52,916 nucleotides of DNA from Burkholderiales bacterium (GCA_016000195.1 JAECRO010000016.1:1-52916), one strand, 5' to 3'. Counted from the first letter of the stretch, positions 25,099 to 34,222 are shown. Program-made: numbers and translations. Notes: generated by a model not told the origin, from the sequence alone.

Positions 25099-25992
25099 AT
25101 GATGTTTGAATTAATTTTGTTGGCCCCTGTCGTCCAGGTCGAAACCCTCAGCGACGCGCTCGATGCCCTGGATGCGCTCAGTGTCTCGGTCGAAGACGCC
25201 GACGCCCACACCCCGGCCGAGCAGGCCCTGTTCGGCGAGCCCGGCATGCCGCCGCCCAAGGCCGGCTGGGAGCGTTCGCGCATCGTGGCGCTGTTTGCCA
25301 CCGAAGCGCTGGCCAAGGATGCCGCCGAAGTGCTGCGGGCCCAGGATTTCTTTGCCGGCTGCCATCTGGTCGCGATTCAGGCCGTGCCCGAGCAGGACTG
25401 GGTGCGGCTGACGCAGTCGCAGTTCACGCCGGTCGAGATCACGCCCGAATTCTGGATCGTGCCGACCTGGCATGAGCCGCCGGCGCAGGCGAAGCAGGTG
25501 ATCCGGCTTGATCCGGGCCTGGCCTTTGGCACCGGCACGCACCCGACGACGCGCATGTGCCTGCGCTGGATTGCAGCCCGGGGCGCATCAGGCCAGTCAC
25601 TGGGCCGGGTGCTCGACTACGGCTGCGGCTCTGGCATTCTGGCGATTGGCGCAGCCAAGTTTGGCGCGCTGGCGGTTGATGCGGTGGATATTGACGAGGC
25701 CGCCGTTGAATCGACCCGCGCCAATGCCCAGGCCAACCATGTGCAGTTGCAGACCGGCCGGCCCGACAAGGCCGTGGGCAGTTACCAGACGGTGCTGGCC
25801 AACATCCTGGCAACGCCCTTGCGCGTGCTGGCGCCGCTGCTGTGCGGGCATGTCCAGAAAGGCGGCAAGCTGGTGCTTGCGGGCATTCTGGAGCGTCAGG
25901 CCGATGAACTCAAGGCGGCCTACCTGCCTTATTGCCAGCTTGAGGTTCATGACGAGCAAGAGGGCTGGATTCTGATGACCGCTCAGTTTTGA
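25099..25992 (+). CDS. prmA: Ribosomal protein L11 methyltransferase
   Basis: PrmA trimethylates ribosomal protein L11 using AdoMet. The 297-residue protein has the N-terminal substrate-recognition domain (MFELILLAPVVQVETLSDAL) and a class I methyltransferase domain. The linker signature IRLDPGLAFGTGTHPTTRMC is diagnostic. The AdoMet loop is VLDYGCGSGILAIGAAKFGA, followed by AVDIDEAAVESTRANAQ and the catalytic-site region TVLANILATPLRVLAPLL. It follows accC in the conserved order accB-accC-prmA. Confidence 0.97.
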   Translation: MMFELILLAPVVQVETLSDALDALDALSVSVEDADAHTPAEQALFGEPGMPPPKAGWERSRIVALFATEALAKDAAEVLRAQDFFAGCHLVAIQAVPEQDWVRLTQSQFTPVEITPEFWIVPTWHEPPAQAKQVIRLDPGLAFGTGTHPTTRMCLRWIAARGASGQSLGRVLDYGCGSGILAIGAAKFGALAVDAVDIDEAAVESTRANAQANHVQLQTGRPDKAVGSYQTVLANILATPLRVLAPLLCGHVQKGGKLVLAGILERQADELKAAYLPYCQLEVHDEQEGWILMTAQF

Positions 25993-26056
25993 GCCGGTTT
26001 CAGTAATCCATTTTTAGCCGGTTGTTGCCGGGCATGATGTCCTGCCATTGCGCCAG

Positions 26057-26929
26057 ATGAGCCTGATTACGCGCTGTCCAGCCTGCACCACGATGTTCAG
26101 GGTCGTTGCCGACCAGCTCAAGGTGGCGCAAGGCTGGGTACGCTGCGGACAGTGCGGCAAAGTGTTCGACGCGTCCCTGCACCTGGTGCCCGGTGAAGCC
26201 GGCGGGCAGGAGGAGGTTGCCCTGGCGCCTGATGCGGAGCGTGGGCTTGAGCAGCCCCTTTTGGCGCAGGAAATACCATCGGCGCCGCCTGAGCCGGCGG
26301 ATGCCGGGCCGGCGGCTTTTCCGGCAAACGAAGCTGAAGCGCCATCTGCCTTGGCAGAAACGCCCGAAGCAGCGCCCGAGGCCGCTTTTGTGCGCGATGC
26401 GCGGCGCAGTGAATTCTGGGCAGCGCCGCAGGTTCGCGCCTTGCTGGGCCTGGCGAGCCTGCTGCTGCTGGCTGCCTTGATGCTGCAATGGATGGTCCGG
26501 CAAAAAGATGTTCTGGCCGCGCAGGAGCCACGGCTCGCACCCCTGCTTCAGGCGCTGTGCCGTCCGCTGGGCTGCCAGGTCCGGCCCTTGCGCCGTATCG
26601 AATCGCTGGTCATTGAAAACGCCAGCTTCAGAAAAACCGCTCCCGATGCGTATCGCCTGGTTTTCGTTTTCCGCAACACCGGCGATGTGGCGCTTGAAAT
26701 TCCCGCACTCGAAGTCACGCTCACGGACAGCCAGGACCAGGCGCTGGTGCGCCGGGTGGTGATGCCGGCGCAGTTTGGCGCTACGGCAAGCACCCTCGGG
26801 GCGCATTCCGAGCTGGCGGGCGCCTTGTCCCTGAAAGTTGCCGGCGATGGCGTCCAGGGGGCTTCGTCGCCAGCCCAAGCCGGCTTGCTGCCGGTGGCCG
26901 GCTACCGTATCCTGGCTTTTTATCCCTGA
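26057..26929 (+). CDS. MJ0042-type zinc-ribbon and DUF3426 membrane protein
   Basis: The 290-residue protein starts MSLITRCPACTTMFRVVADQ and carries a zinc ribbon with CPAC and, about 20 residues on, CGQC. An Ala/Pro/Glu-rich linker follows, then one membrane helix (about 138-157, VRALLGLASLLLLAALML), then a DUF3426 domain outside the membrane (RKTAPDAYRLVFVFRNTGDV and LELPALEVTLTDSQDQALVR-like strands). ATG 26057 is chosen; a TTG three codons upstream is also in frame. It sits between prmA and a PfkB kinase, the usual place in Burkholderiales. The molecular role is not known. Confidence 0.88.
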   Translation: MSLITRCPACTTMFRVVADQLKVAQGWVRCGQCGKVFDASLHLVPGEAGGQEEVALAPDAERGLEQPLLAQEIPSAPPEPADAGPAAFPANEAEAPSALAETPEAAPEAAFVRDARRSEFWAAPQVRALLGLASLLLLAALMLQWMVRQKDVLAAQEPRLAPLLQALCRPLGCQVRPLRRIESLVIENASFRKTAPDAYRLVFVFRNTGDVALEIPALEVTLTDSQDQALVRRVVMPAQFGATASTLGAHSELAGALSLKVAGDGVQGASSPAQAGLLPVAGYRILAFYP

Positions 26930-26946
26930 ACTGAAACGAGAACTTT

Positions 26947-27870
26947 ATGGCTTCTGTAATTTGCGGCTCGCTGGCCTTTGACTCCATCATGAGCTTCGAG
27001 GGCCGGTTTGCCGAGCAGATACTGCCCGACCAGCTGCACATCCTCAATGTGTCCTTTCTGGTGCCGGCGCTGCGCCGCGAGTTTGGCGGCTGCGCCGGCA
27101 ACATTGCCTACAGCCTCAGGCAGCTGGGCGGCACGCCGCTGCCGATGGCCACGGTGGGCAGCGACGGCACCGGCTACCTGGCGCGCATGAAGGCGCAAGG
27201 CATCAGCACCGAGTTCGTGCGCGAAGTCAATGACCTCTACACCGCGCAGGCCATGATCATGACCGACCGCGACAACAACCAGATCACGGCCTTTCACCCC
27301 GGCGCGATGATGCAGGCGCATGTCAGCCGGATTGAGGCGCGCAGCGACATCCGGCTGGGCATGATCTCGCCCGATGGCCGCGACGCCATGCTGCAGCATG
27401 CCGGGCAGTTCAAGGCGGCCGGTATTCCCTTTGTTTTTGATCCGGGCCAGGGCCTGCCGATGTTCGACGGCCCCGAACTGGCGCATTTCGTCGAGCTGGC
27501 CTCCTGGGTGACGGTCAATGACTATGAAGGCCGGATGCTGTGCGACCGCACCGGCCTGTCGTGCGCCGAATTGTCCCGGCGCGTGCTGGGCCTGGTGGTG
27601 ACGCTGGGCGCTAGAGGCTGCGAGGTCTGGGTCGATGGCGAAAAAACCGTGGTGCCGCCGGTGAAGGCCGAGGCGGTGGTCGATCCGACAGGCTGCGGCG
27701 ATGCGTTTCGCGGCGCGCTGCTGTTCGGGCTGGAGCAGGGCTGGTCGCTGCTCCGCTGCGCGGCGCTGGGCAACCAGGTGGGCGCGTACAAGATTGCCAC
27801 CCGTGGCGGGCAGAACTACACCCTCGATTTGAATCAAATCAGTGCCTGGCGCAATACCTGTGGGCGCTGA
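26947..27870 (+). CDS. PfkB-family carbohydrate/nucleoside kinase
   Basis: The 307-residue protein has the ribokinase fold. The N-terminal signature is ASVICGSLAFDSIMSFEGRF with EFGGCAGNIAYSLRQLGG (first PfkB box). The C-terminal box is VVDPTGCGDAFRGALLFGLE, with the catalytic aspartate (GD) and an anion hole. The usual TGAGD is TGCGD here. Overall it resembles the adenosine-kinase-like members of Proteobacteria, but the substrate cannot be assigned from sequence. Seventeen bases separate it from the DUF3426 gene, with AACGAGAAC upstream of the ATG. Confidence 0.88.
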   Translation: MASVICGSLAFDSIMSFEGRFAEQILPDQLHILNVSFLVPALRREFGGCAGNIAYSLRQLGGTPLPMATVGSDGTGYLARMKAQGISTEFVREVNDLYTAQAMIMTDRDNNQITAFHPGAMMQAHVSRIEARSDIRLGMISPDGRDAMLQHAGQFKAAGIPFVFDPGQGLPMFDGPELAHFVELASWVTVNDYEGRMLCDRTGLSCAELSRRVLGLVVTLGARGCEVWVDGEKTVVPPVKAEAVVDPTGCGDAFRGALLFGLEQGWSLLRCAALGNQVGAYKIATRGGQNYTLDLNQISAWRNTCGR

Positions 27871-27892
27871 TAGCTATTAAATTAGTAGCAAT
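27844..27892. repeat. Dispersed intergenic repeat, copy F
   Basis: gcctggcgcaatacctgtgg, then gatagctattaaattagtag. It starts inside the last codons of the PfkB gene and is in the same orientation as copies B and D. Confidence 0.65.
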
Positions 27893-27944
27893 TTAATGTG
27901 CTTGCCGAAGTGCGCAGGCCGGCTGGGCGCCACCAGCCGGAATT

Positions 27945-27976
27945 AAAAAAGCCCGACATCCTGCGACATCGGGCTT
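27945..27976 (-). terminator. Intrinsic terminator of the histone H1-like gene
   Basis: Arms aagcccga (27949-27956) and tcgggctt (27969-27976) form a hairpin. On the minus strand it is followed by a T-run (aattaaaaaa on plus). It lies 22 bases beyond the H1-like stop. Confidence 0.8.
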
Positions 27977-27997
27977 GAGGCGCTGCGGCCGTAAGAC

Positions 27998-28474
27998 TTA
28001 AGGCTTGCTGCCTTTTGGGAAGGGCCAGGAGGCTTGTGTGGTGGTCTGGGCCGTCGGAGTCGAACTGGCTGCGGGCGTTCTGGCCGCCGGTTTTTTCTCG
28101 ACTTTTTCGGGCTTCTCGGCTTTTTTGGCGGCTGGCTTTTTTACCGTCTTGGCGGCGTCGGCTGTCTTGGCCTCTGCTTTTTTTGCAGGCGCCTTTCGGG
28201 CTGCCGCTTTTGGGGCGGCTGCTTCTTGAGTCGCCGGCTTTTCAGCGGCTACTTTTTCAGCGGTCACTTTTTCAGCAGCTACTTTTTTGGCGGGCGCCTT
28301 CGCAGGGGCTTTTGCAGTTGCTTTTGTGGCTACTTTTGCCGCCACTTTTTTGGCGGCAGGTTTTGCAACCGCCCCCGCTTCAGCCGGTGCTGGCGCTGGT
28401 GCGGCCGTTACTTTTTTTGCCGGTGCTTTCGCAGGAGCGGCTTTTTTTGCCGCTGGTTCTTTCGCAGTTGCCAT
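27998..28474 (-). CDS. Histone H1-like DNA-binding protein
   Basis: The 158-residue protein is made almost entirely of Ala, Lys, Pro, Val and Thr in short repeats (AAKKAAPAKAPAKKV, KKVAAKVATKATAKAPAKAP), like eukaryotic H1 tails and the bacterial HctB/AlgP-type proteins. It probably binds DNA without sequence specificity and affects nucleoid structure. The start ATG at 28474 has a GAGGAG ribosome-binding site; a longer ORF upstream is not used. The repetitive codons make the gene prone to length variation. It ends in a clear terminator. Upstream is a 210-base gap to the nrdB stop. Confidence 0.9.
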   Translation of the reverse strand: MATAKEPAAKKAAPAKAPAKKVTAAPAPAPAEAGAVAKPAAKKVAAKVATKATAKAPAKAPAKKVAAEKVTAEKVAAEKPATQEAAAPKAAARKAPAKKAEAKTADAAKTVKKPAAKKAEKPEKVEKKPAARTPAASSTPTAQTTTQASWPFPKGSKP

Positions 28475-28683
28475 GGTTTTCTCCTCGATCAGGTTGCAAA
28501 AAGCACTTCGCTTGGGGTGTCGCAGGCGAAGCGATTCGCAGCATGGGGCCTTCGGATCACCGGGCCTCATGCCGCGAACACAGGAGCAACGGTCCCTGCG
28601 CACTCTGGGGTGCGGGCATGGAGCGTTGCGAATCTAAAAATCATTGTTATGTGAGCCTTGTGCTTTTTGGCAATCTTGCGCTG

Positions 28684-29847
28684 TCAATCCCAGGAGAGGG
28701 CGCCGCCAGACTGGTATTCAATGACACGGGTTTCAAAGAAGTTGCGTTCTTTTTTCAGGTCGATCATCTCGCTCATCCACGGAAACGGGTTTTCCTCGTT
28801 CGGGAACAGCGTCTCTAACCCGATCTGCGTGGCCCGGCGATTGGCAATATAGCGAAGGTAGCCCTTGAACATCGAGGCATTCAGACCCAGCACGCCGCGC
28901 GGCATGGTGTCCTCGGCGTAGCGGTATTCGAGTTCGACGGCCTTCATGAACAGGGCGTTGATCTCGGTCTTGAACCCGGCGGTCCAGAGCTGCGGATTTT
29001 CGAGCTTGAGCTGGTTGATCAGGTCGATGCCGAAATTGCAGTGCATCGACTCGTCGCGCAGGATGTACTGGTACTGCTCGGCCGCGCCGGTCATCTTGTT
29101 CTGCCGGCCCAGCGCCAGAATTTGCGTGAAGCCGACGTAGAAGAACAGGCCTTCCATCAGGCAGGCAAACACGATCAGCGACTTGAGCAGGGTCTGGTCG
29201 GCTTCAAGGGTGCCGGTCTTGAAGCCGGGGTCGGAAATCGCTTCGATGAACGGGATCAGGAACTGGTCCTTGTCCTTGATCGACTGCACTTCGTTGTAGG
29301 CGTTGAAAATTTCGCCCTCGTCCAGGCCCAGCGACTCGGTGATGTACTGGTAGGCATGGGTGTGGATGGCTTCCTCGAAGGCCTGGCGCAGCAAAAACTG
29401 GCGGCATTCGGGCGCGGTGATGTGGCGGTAGGTGCCGAGCACGATGTTGTTGGCGGCCAGCGAGTCGGCCGTCACGAAAAAGCCGAGGTTGCGCATGACC
29501 AGGCGGCGCTCGTCGTCGCTCAGGCCGTTCGGGTCTTTCCACAGCGCGATGTCGCGCGTCATGTTGACTTCCTGCGGCATCCAGTGGTTGGCGCAGGAGG
29601 CGAGGTATTTTTCCCAGGCCCATTTGTACTTGAACGGCACCAGCTGGTTGACATCGGTCTGACCGTTGATGATGCGTTTGTCGGAGGCCTTGACGCGCTT
29701 GGCTTTGGCCGGCTCTGCACTGTCAGCCAGCGGTGGCGCGGAGGCCATGAAAGCGGGCGGCGGGAGGTCCGCTGAGCGGCTGGCTGGCAGGTCGCCGGAA
29801 GGGGGTGTCTGCAACGATGGTGTGACTTCTTCGTCCCAGGTCAACAT
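28684..29847 (-). CDS. nrdB: Class Ia ribonucleotide reductase beta subunit
   Basis: NrdB holds the diiron-tyrosyl radical that starts nucleotide reduction in NrdA. The 387-residue protein shows the diiron ligands in [17 protein letters not shown] (aspartate side) and [19 protein letters not shown] (Glu, His). The second set lies in [19 protein letters not shown] and [18 protein letters not shown]. The radical tyrosine is expected in the HTHAYQYI region. ATG 29847 ([10 protein letters not shown]) has GGAATT upstream. It lies 157 bases after nrdA and is likely co-transcribed with it. Four C-terminal residues (SWD after GGAL) probably contribute to NrdA binding. Confidence 0.97.
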   Translation of the reverse strand: MLTWDEEVTPSLQTPPSGDLPASRSADLPPPAFMASAPPLADSAEPAKAKRVKASDKRIINGQTDVNQLVPFKYKWAWEKYLASCANHWMPQEVNMTRDIALWKDPNGLSDDERRLVMRNLGFFVTADSLAANNIVLGTYRHITAPECRQFLLRQAFEEAIHTHAYQYITESLGLDEGEIFNAYNEVQSIKDKDQFLIPFIEAISDPGFKTGTLEADQTLLKSLIVFACLMEGLFFYVGFTQILALGRQNKMTGAAEQYQYILRDESMHCNFGIDLINQLKLENPQLWTAGFKTEINALFMKAVELEYRYAEDTMPRGVLGLNASMFKGYLRYIANRRATQIGLETLFPNEENPFPWMSEMIDLKKERNFFETRVIEYQSGGALSWD

Positions 29848-29927
29848 AGAGAATTCCAATACTTCGGGATTATGAAAGCAGCGATGAAAAATGAAAAGCG
29901 TTCATTCACACCGCTATGAATTTTATG

Positions 29928-29956
29928 GCTCAATGCATCGGTTTTTTGCATTGAGC
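29928..29956. other. Hairpin between nrdA and nrdB
   Basis: A 10-bp perfect stem (gctcaatgca, 29928-29937; tgcattgagc, 29947-29956) with a nine-base loop lies between the two subunits' genes. No T-run follows on the minus strand, so it is more likely an RNA-stability or processing structure than a terminator. Confidence 0.55.
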
Positions 29957-30004
29957 GCGCAGTGAAGCGTGCGAAAAATGGCTATTGCGCGATTCACTGC
30001 TTGT

Positions 30005-33000
30005 TTATTGGCAAGCCTCGCAACCCGGATCGTCAATCGCGCAGAACTTGATGTCGGTCGCGGGCGTTGCGCTCATCTGGGCCTGCGCTGCAGCGGCGGC
30101 CTTGTCAATCGCGCTCATGCCCAACATAGCCGCTGCGGGAGCGGACGACACCGAGTTCATCTTGCCCGCCTGAACGGTTGATTTTTCGGCGTGCGTGGCG
30201 CTCTGGGTGCGCAGGTAATAGGTGGTTTTCAGGCCGCGCACCCAGGCCAGCTTGTAGGTTTCATCGAGCTTCTTGCCTGATGCGCCGGCCATGTAGATGT
30301 TCAGCGACTGCGCCTGGTCTATCCATTTCTGGCGGCGCGCTCCGGCTTCGACCAGCCACGAGGTTTCGATTTCAAACGCCGTGGCATACAGCGCCTTGAT
30401 TTCGCCGGGAACCCGGTCGATGGGCCGCAGCGAGCCGTCGAAATGCTTCAGGTCAACCACCATCACATCGTCCCACAGGCCGAGCTTTTTCAGGTCACGC
30501 ACCAGGTAGTGGTTGATGACGGTGAATTCGCCCGACAGGTTGGACTTGACCGACAGGTTGCCAAAGCACGGTTCGATGCAGGCATCGACGCCGATGATGT
30601 TGGAAATCGTCGCGGTCGGGGCAATCGCCACGCAGTTGGAGTTGCGCATGCCGTCCGTGGCGATTTTCTGGCGCAGGGCGTCCCAGTCGAGCGTGGCGGA
30701 GCGATCCACTTCCACATAGCCGCCGCGCTCGGCGGCCAGCATGTCGAGCGTGTCGAGCGGCAGGATGCCCTGGTCCCAGAGCGAACCCTTGTAGCTTTCG
30801 TACTGGCCGCGTTCCCTGGCCAGTTCGGTGGAGGCCCAGTAGGCGTGGTAGCAGATGGCTTCCATAGAGGTGTCGGCGAATTCAACCGCGGCCTGCGACG
30901 CGTAAGGCACGCGCAACTCGTACAGGCAGTCCTGGAAACCCATCAGGCCCAGGCCAACCGGGCGATGCTTCATGTTCGAGTGGCGGGCCTTTTCCACGGC
31001 GTAGTAGTTGATGTCGATCACGTTGTCCAGCATGCGCATGGCCGTGGTGATGGTTTTCTTCAGCTTGTCGTGGTCGAGCGCGCCGTTTCTCAGGTGCTGG
31101 ACCAGGTTGATCGAGCCGAGGTTGCAGACGGCGGTTTCGGTGGCGCTGGTGTTGAGCGTGATCTCGGTGTTTTTGGTGATGAGGCCGTTCACCGTCCAGG
31201 CATGCGTTTCAGAGTCCACGCTCAGGCAGTAGGCATCTTCATTGGGCAGGTTCACCAGGCCCTTGAAGGTGGCGTGCAGTTTCTGGGTGTAGCCGTCTTT
31301 CTTGAGGTTTTCCAGAAAGCGCGTGGCCGCTTCAGAGTGGCGGCTGGCGGCCAGCTGCGTCACCGATTCGGCAATGCGGCAACCCTGAATCGAGGTGATG
31401 AGCAGGCGGTACAGCGGTTTGCTCCAGTAAGCCTTCTTGCCGCCCCGGCCATCGGGCAGTTCGTGCGCTTCGTGGCCGCGCATCTGGTTGATGGAGGATT
31501 TGACGCCCAGGTTGGCCCACAGGATTTGCAGGCTTTCGATCAAGCTCAGGTCGATGGAAGCCAGCGTCATCGTCGTCACCTCGTGGCTGGCGAGGATGTT
31601 GCCATCGGCCTGGTACAAGCCTTTCAAATAAGCTGTCACCGTGGCCCGGTCGCCCTGCCACACCATTTCCGGCACCCGGGTTTTGGTTTCCGGCGTGAAG
31701 CCATGCGCGGCCAGCACGCGCCGCAGCGGTGCCGAGGCCAGACGGGCTTTGCCGAGTTTGGGGTCGATGCAAAACACGGGCGTGTTCACCGACGTGGTGT
31801 TCAGCACGGTGTTGCCGCTCAGAACGTAATGGACGGTTTCGGTGGTGGCTTGCAGACAGGCGAAATCGTTCTCCCACACGTCGATGAACACGTTGTGCTC
31901 GCCGAAAGTGCCGTCGCCCGCAATCAGGCCCATCAGATAACCCAGTTCGGGCTTGTGCTGCTGGCCCCACAGGCCTTCGAGCTGCTGGGTGAGCAGCTTG
32001 TCGCCCGGCGTGAGGTGCTGGGCTTCTACCCAGCCACGGTCCTTGACCCAGACTTTGTGGTCGGGCGTGACTTTGTGGCTGTAGCCTTCGTCGGTTTCGA
32101 TGCGCACGATGGGGGCGTTGGGGCGCGGCAGCAGCATTTCCGAGGCGGTGTAAACGCCATCCAGGCCCACGACCTTGTTGCGGCCACCCAGGCGGTACAG
32201 CTCGCCGACGGTCATCAGGCCGCGATCTGTGACCACGCGCTGATCCGCCGTCATGCAGCACAGGTTGGATGAATGCACCACGCCGGCATGCTGCTGCGGC
32301 GAGCGGATGTTGCAGGCATCCTTGAAGGTGATCCACGGATGGCCGGTCTCGAACAGCATTGACAGCATCTTGCGCCACATGTCGGTGGCCTGCAGTTTGC
32401 GCGATGGTTTCAGTTCGCCGCGCTCGGCGCGCGCTTCATAGGCCACATAGGCCTTTTCAAAGTCCTGGCCGAACTTGTCGTGCAGGTCGGGCGTGTCGGA
32501 CGGCGAGAACAGCGTCCAGCTGCCTTTTTCCATCACGCGGCGCATGAACAGGTCGGGAATCCAGTTCGACGTGTTCATGTCGTGCGTGCGGCGGCGGTCG
32601 TCGCCGGTGTTCTTGCGCAGTTCCAGGAATTCCTCGATGTCGAGGTGCCAGGTCTCTAAGTAGGCGCAGACTGCGCCCTTTCGTTTTCCCCCTTGATTTA
32701 CCGCTACAGCCGTGTCGTTGACGACCTTCAGGAAAGGCACCACGCCTTGCGATTCGCCGTTGGTGCCCTTGATGTGGGCGCCCATGGCGCGCACTGGCGT
32801 CCAGTCGTTGCCCAGGCCGCCGGCAAACTTGGACAGCAGGGCGTTTTCCTTGATGGCGTCGTAAATGCCGCCCAGGTCATCGGCCACGGTGGTCAGGTAG
32901 CACGACGACAGCTGCGAGCGCAGCGTGCCGGCATTGAACAGCGTGGGCGTGCTGGACATGAAGTCGAAGGACGAGAGGATTTCGTAGAACTCGATGGCGC

Positions 33001-33997
33001 GTGCTTCGCGGTCGGCTTCGTTGAGCGACAGGCCCATGGCCACGCGCATGAAGAAAGCCTGCGGCAACTCGATGCGCTGCTTGCGGACGTGCAAAAAGTA
33101 GCGGTCGAACAGGGTTTGCAGGCCGAGGTAGTCAAACTGCAGGTCGCGCTCGGGTTTCAGCGCCGCGCCCAGGCGGACCAGGTCGAACTGCTGCAGTTTT
33201 TCGTCCAGCAACTCGTTCTTCACGCCCTTGGCAATGAATTCCGGGAAATACGTGACATAGCGGACGGCCATGGCTTCGTGGCTGATTTCCTCGCCCAGGA
33301 CTTCCTTGCGGATGGTGTGCAGCAAGAGGCGCGCGGTGGCGTAGGTGTAGTCGGGGTCTTTTTCGATCAGCGTGCGCGCTGCCAGGATGGACGCCTTGTA
33401 GACCTCTTCGATGGGCACGCCGTCGTACAGGTTGCGCATGGTCTCAAGAACAATCGGGTCGGGTTTCACATCGGCGCCAAGGTTGGCGCACGACGCCTCG
33501 ATCAGCGCCTGCAGGTTGCGGATATCCAGCGCCACCTTTTTGCCGCCGTCCATCACATGAAGCTGGGGCAGGGCCGGCGTCTGGGCCTGCAGCTGCCGGG
33601 CGCGTTCCTGGTTGTGCTTTTCACGGTACAGCACGTAAGCCCGGGCGATTTCGTGGTGGCCGCCGCGCATCAGGCCGAGTTCAACCTGGTCCTGCACGTC
33701 TTCGATGTGGAAGGTGCCGCCGCTGGGGCGTGAACGCATCAGGGCGCGAACGACGGCCTGGGTCAGGCTGTCAACGGTTTCGCGCACGCTGGCCGAGGCT
33801 GCGCCCTGAGTGCCATGCACCGCCAGGAAGGCCTTCATCATGGCCACGGCAATCTTGCCGGGCTCGAACGCCACCACGGAGCCATTGCGGCGAATGATCT
33901 GGTAATTGGCCAGCGCGCCGGAGGCTGGCGTGGTGTGAATTGAATTGCTGGCCGGAACGCCGGATGAAAGGGGCACGGCATAAGGTGCTGTCTGCAT
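30005..33997 (-). CDS. nrdA: Class Ia ribonucleotide reductase alpha subunit, with intein
   Basis: NrdA reduces ribonucleoside diphosphates using a thiyl radical generated from NrdB. The ORF encodes 1330 residues: 967 of reductase plus a 363-residue intein (residues 581-943). An N-terminal ATP cone (about 32-125, IIRRNGSVVAFEPGKIAVAM) gives allosteric control. The first redox cysteine is in RSQLSSCYLTTVADDLGG. The active-site loop reads SSNLC, intein, TEITLN; after splicing it becomes Asn-Leu-Cys-Thr-Glu, matching the Asn/Cys/Glu catalytic trio of other NrdA proteins. The second redox cysteine is in ETAVCNLGSINL. A C-terminal CEACQ supplies the shuttle cysteines. GAGGAAATC precedes the ATG. 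Confidence 0.97.
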   Translation of the reverse strand: MQTAPYAVPLSSGVPASNSIHTTPASGALANYQIIRRNGSVVAFEPGKIAVAMMKAFLAVHGTQGAASASVRETVDSLTQAVVRALMRSRPSGGTFHIEDVQDQVELGLMRGGHHEIARAYVLYREKHNQERARQLQAQTPALPQLHVMDGGKKVALDIRNLQALIEASCANLGADVKPDPIVLETMRNLYDGVPIEEVYKASILAARTLIEKDPDYTYATARLLLHTIRKEVLGEEISHEAMAVRYVTYFPEFIAKGVKNELLDEKLQQFDLVRLGAALKPERDLQFDYLGLQTLFDRYFLHVRKQRIELPQAFFMRVAMGLSLNEADREARAIEFYEILSSFDFMSSTPTLFNAGTLRSQLSSCYLTTVADDLGGIYDAIKENALLSKFAGGLGNDWTPVRAMGAHIKGTNGESQGVVPFLKVVNDTAVAVNQGGKRKGAVCAYLETWHLDIEEFLELRKNTGDDRRRTHDMNTSNWIPDLFMRRVMEKGSWTLFSPSDTPDLHDKFGQDFEKAYVAYEARAERGELKPSRKLQATDMWRKMLSMLFETGHPWITFKDACNIRSPQQHAGVVHSSNLCCMTADQRVVTDRGLMTVGELYRLGGRNKVVGLDGVYTASEMLLPRPNAPIVRIETDEGYSHKVTPDHKVWVKDRGWVEAQHLTPGDKLLTQQLEGLWGQQHKPELGYLMGLIAGDGTFGEHNVFIDVWENDFACLQATTETVHYVLSGNTVLNTTSVNTPVFCIDPKLGKARLASAPLRRVLAAHGFTPETKTRVPEMVWQGDRATVTAYLKGLYQADGNILASHEVTTMTLASIDLSLIESLQILWANLGVKSSINQMRGHEAHELPDGRGGKKAYWSKPLYRLLITSIQGCRIAESVTQLAASRHSEAATRFLENLKKDGYTQKLHATFKGLVNLPNEDAYCLSVDSETHAWTVNGLITKNTEITLNTSATETAVCNLGSINLVQHLRNGALDHDKLKKTITTAMRMLDNVIDINYYAVEKARHSNMKHRPVGLGLMGFQDCLYELRVPYASQAAVEFADTSMEAICYHAYWASTELARERGQYESYKGSLWDQGILPLDTLDMLAAERGGYVEVDRSATLDWDALRQKIATDGMRNSNCVAIAPTATISNIIGVDACIEPCFGNLSVKSNLSGEFTVINHYLVRDLKKLGLWDDVMVVDLKHFDGSLRPIDRVPGEIKALYATAFEIETSWLVEAGARRQKWIDQAQSLNIYMAGASGKKLDETYKLAWVRGLKTTYYLRTQSATHAEKSTVQAGKMNSVSSAPAAAMLGMSAIDKAAAAAQAQMSATPATDIKFCAIDDPGCEACQ
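31169..32257 (-). mobile_element. LAGLIDADG intein in NrdA active-site loop
   Basis: The 363-residue intein begins with Cys1 (CMTADQRVVTDRGLMTVGEL) and ends GLITKN, followed by extein Thr. Block B has VTPDH (64-68). Homing-endonuclease blocks are LGYLMGLIAGDG (about 105-116) and AYLKGLYQADG (about 209-219), so the nuclease appears intact. Block F is CLSVDSETHAWTVNG. The penultimate residue is Lys instead of the usual His, a known but less common variant. Insertion is immediately after the cysteine equivalent to the E. coli radical Cys439, so activity requires splicing. The boundaries follow from comparing the flanks with standard NrdA. Confidence 0.95.
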
Positions 33998-34137
33998 GAT
34001 TTCCTCTTGTGTTGGGCTGGATAACGGTTGTAGGGGGTCGGGGAAGATTCGGACGCTGAAGGAAACCCGAGCGCCTCGGATGGCTGGCTTTTCTTCATGG
34101 CGATGGCCGGATCACGTTAACCTGATGGATGGCCAAG

Positions 34138-34153
34138 ACACTATACCTAGTGT
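34138..34153 (-). promoter_or_regulatory. NrdR box 1
   Basis: acactatacctagtgt is close to the NrdR consensus acaCwATATaTwGtgt. Its centre is 31 bp from the second box, three helical turns, the spacing typical for the ATP-cone repressor NrdR. It overlaps the -10 element of the nrdA promoter. Confidence 0.88.
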
Positions 34154-34168
34154 CTAAAGGCACTGCAA
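34140..34168 (-). promoter_or_regulatory. Sigma-70 promoter of nrdAB
   Basis: On the minus strand TTGCAG (34163-34168), a 17-base spacer, and TATAGT (34140-34145) form a good promoter. The transcript would start near 34133, giving a leader of about 136 bases before nrdA. Box 1 covers the -10 and box 2 abuts the -35. Confidence 0.75.
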
Positions 34169-34184
34169 CCACTACAGGTAGTAG
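34169..34184 (-). promoter_or_regulatory. NrdR box 2
   Basis: ccactacaggtagtag is a palindrome (CCACTAC..GTAGTAG, imperfect at one pair) matching the NrdR pattern less well than box 1. It is centred 31 bp upstream of box 1 relative to nrdA. Confidence 0.75.
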
Positions 34185-34222
34185 TATCGCTGCCTGCAGT
34201 GACGGATGGCTTGAAGGGCTTT

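Noticed and set aside
30443-32272. 609-codon plus-strand ORF opposite nrdA and the intein
   Set aside because: Low-complexity shadow composition with no motif. The antisense frame encodes conserved reductase and intein blocks.
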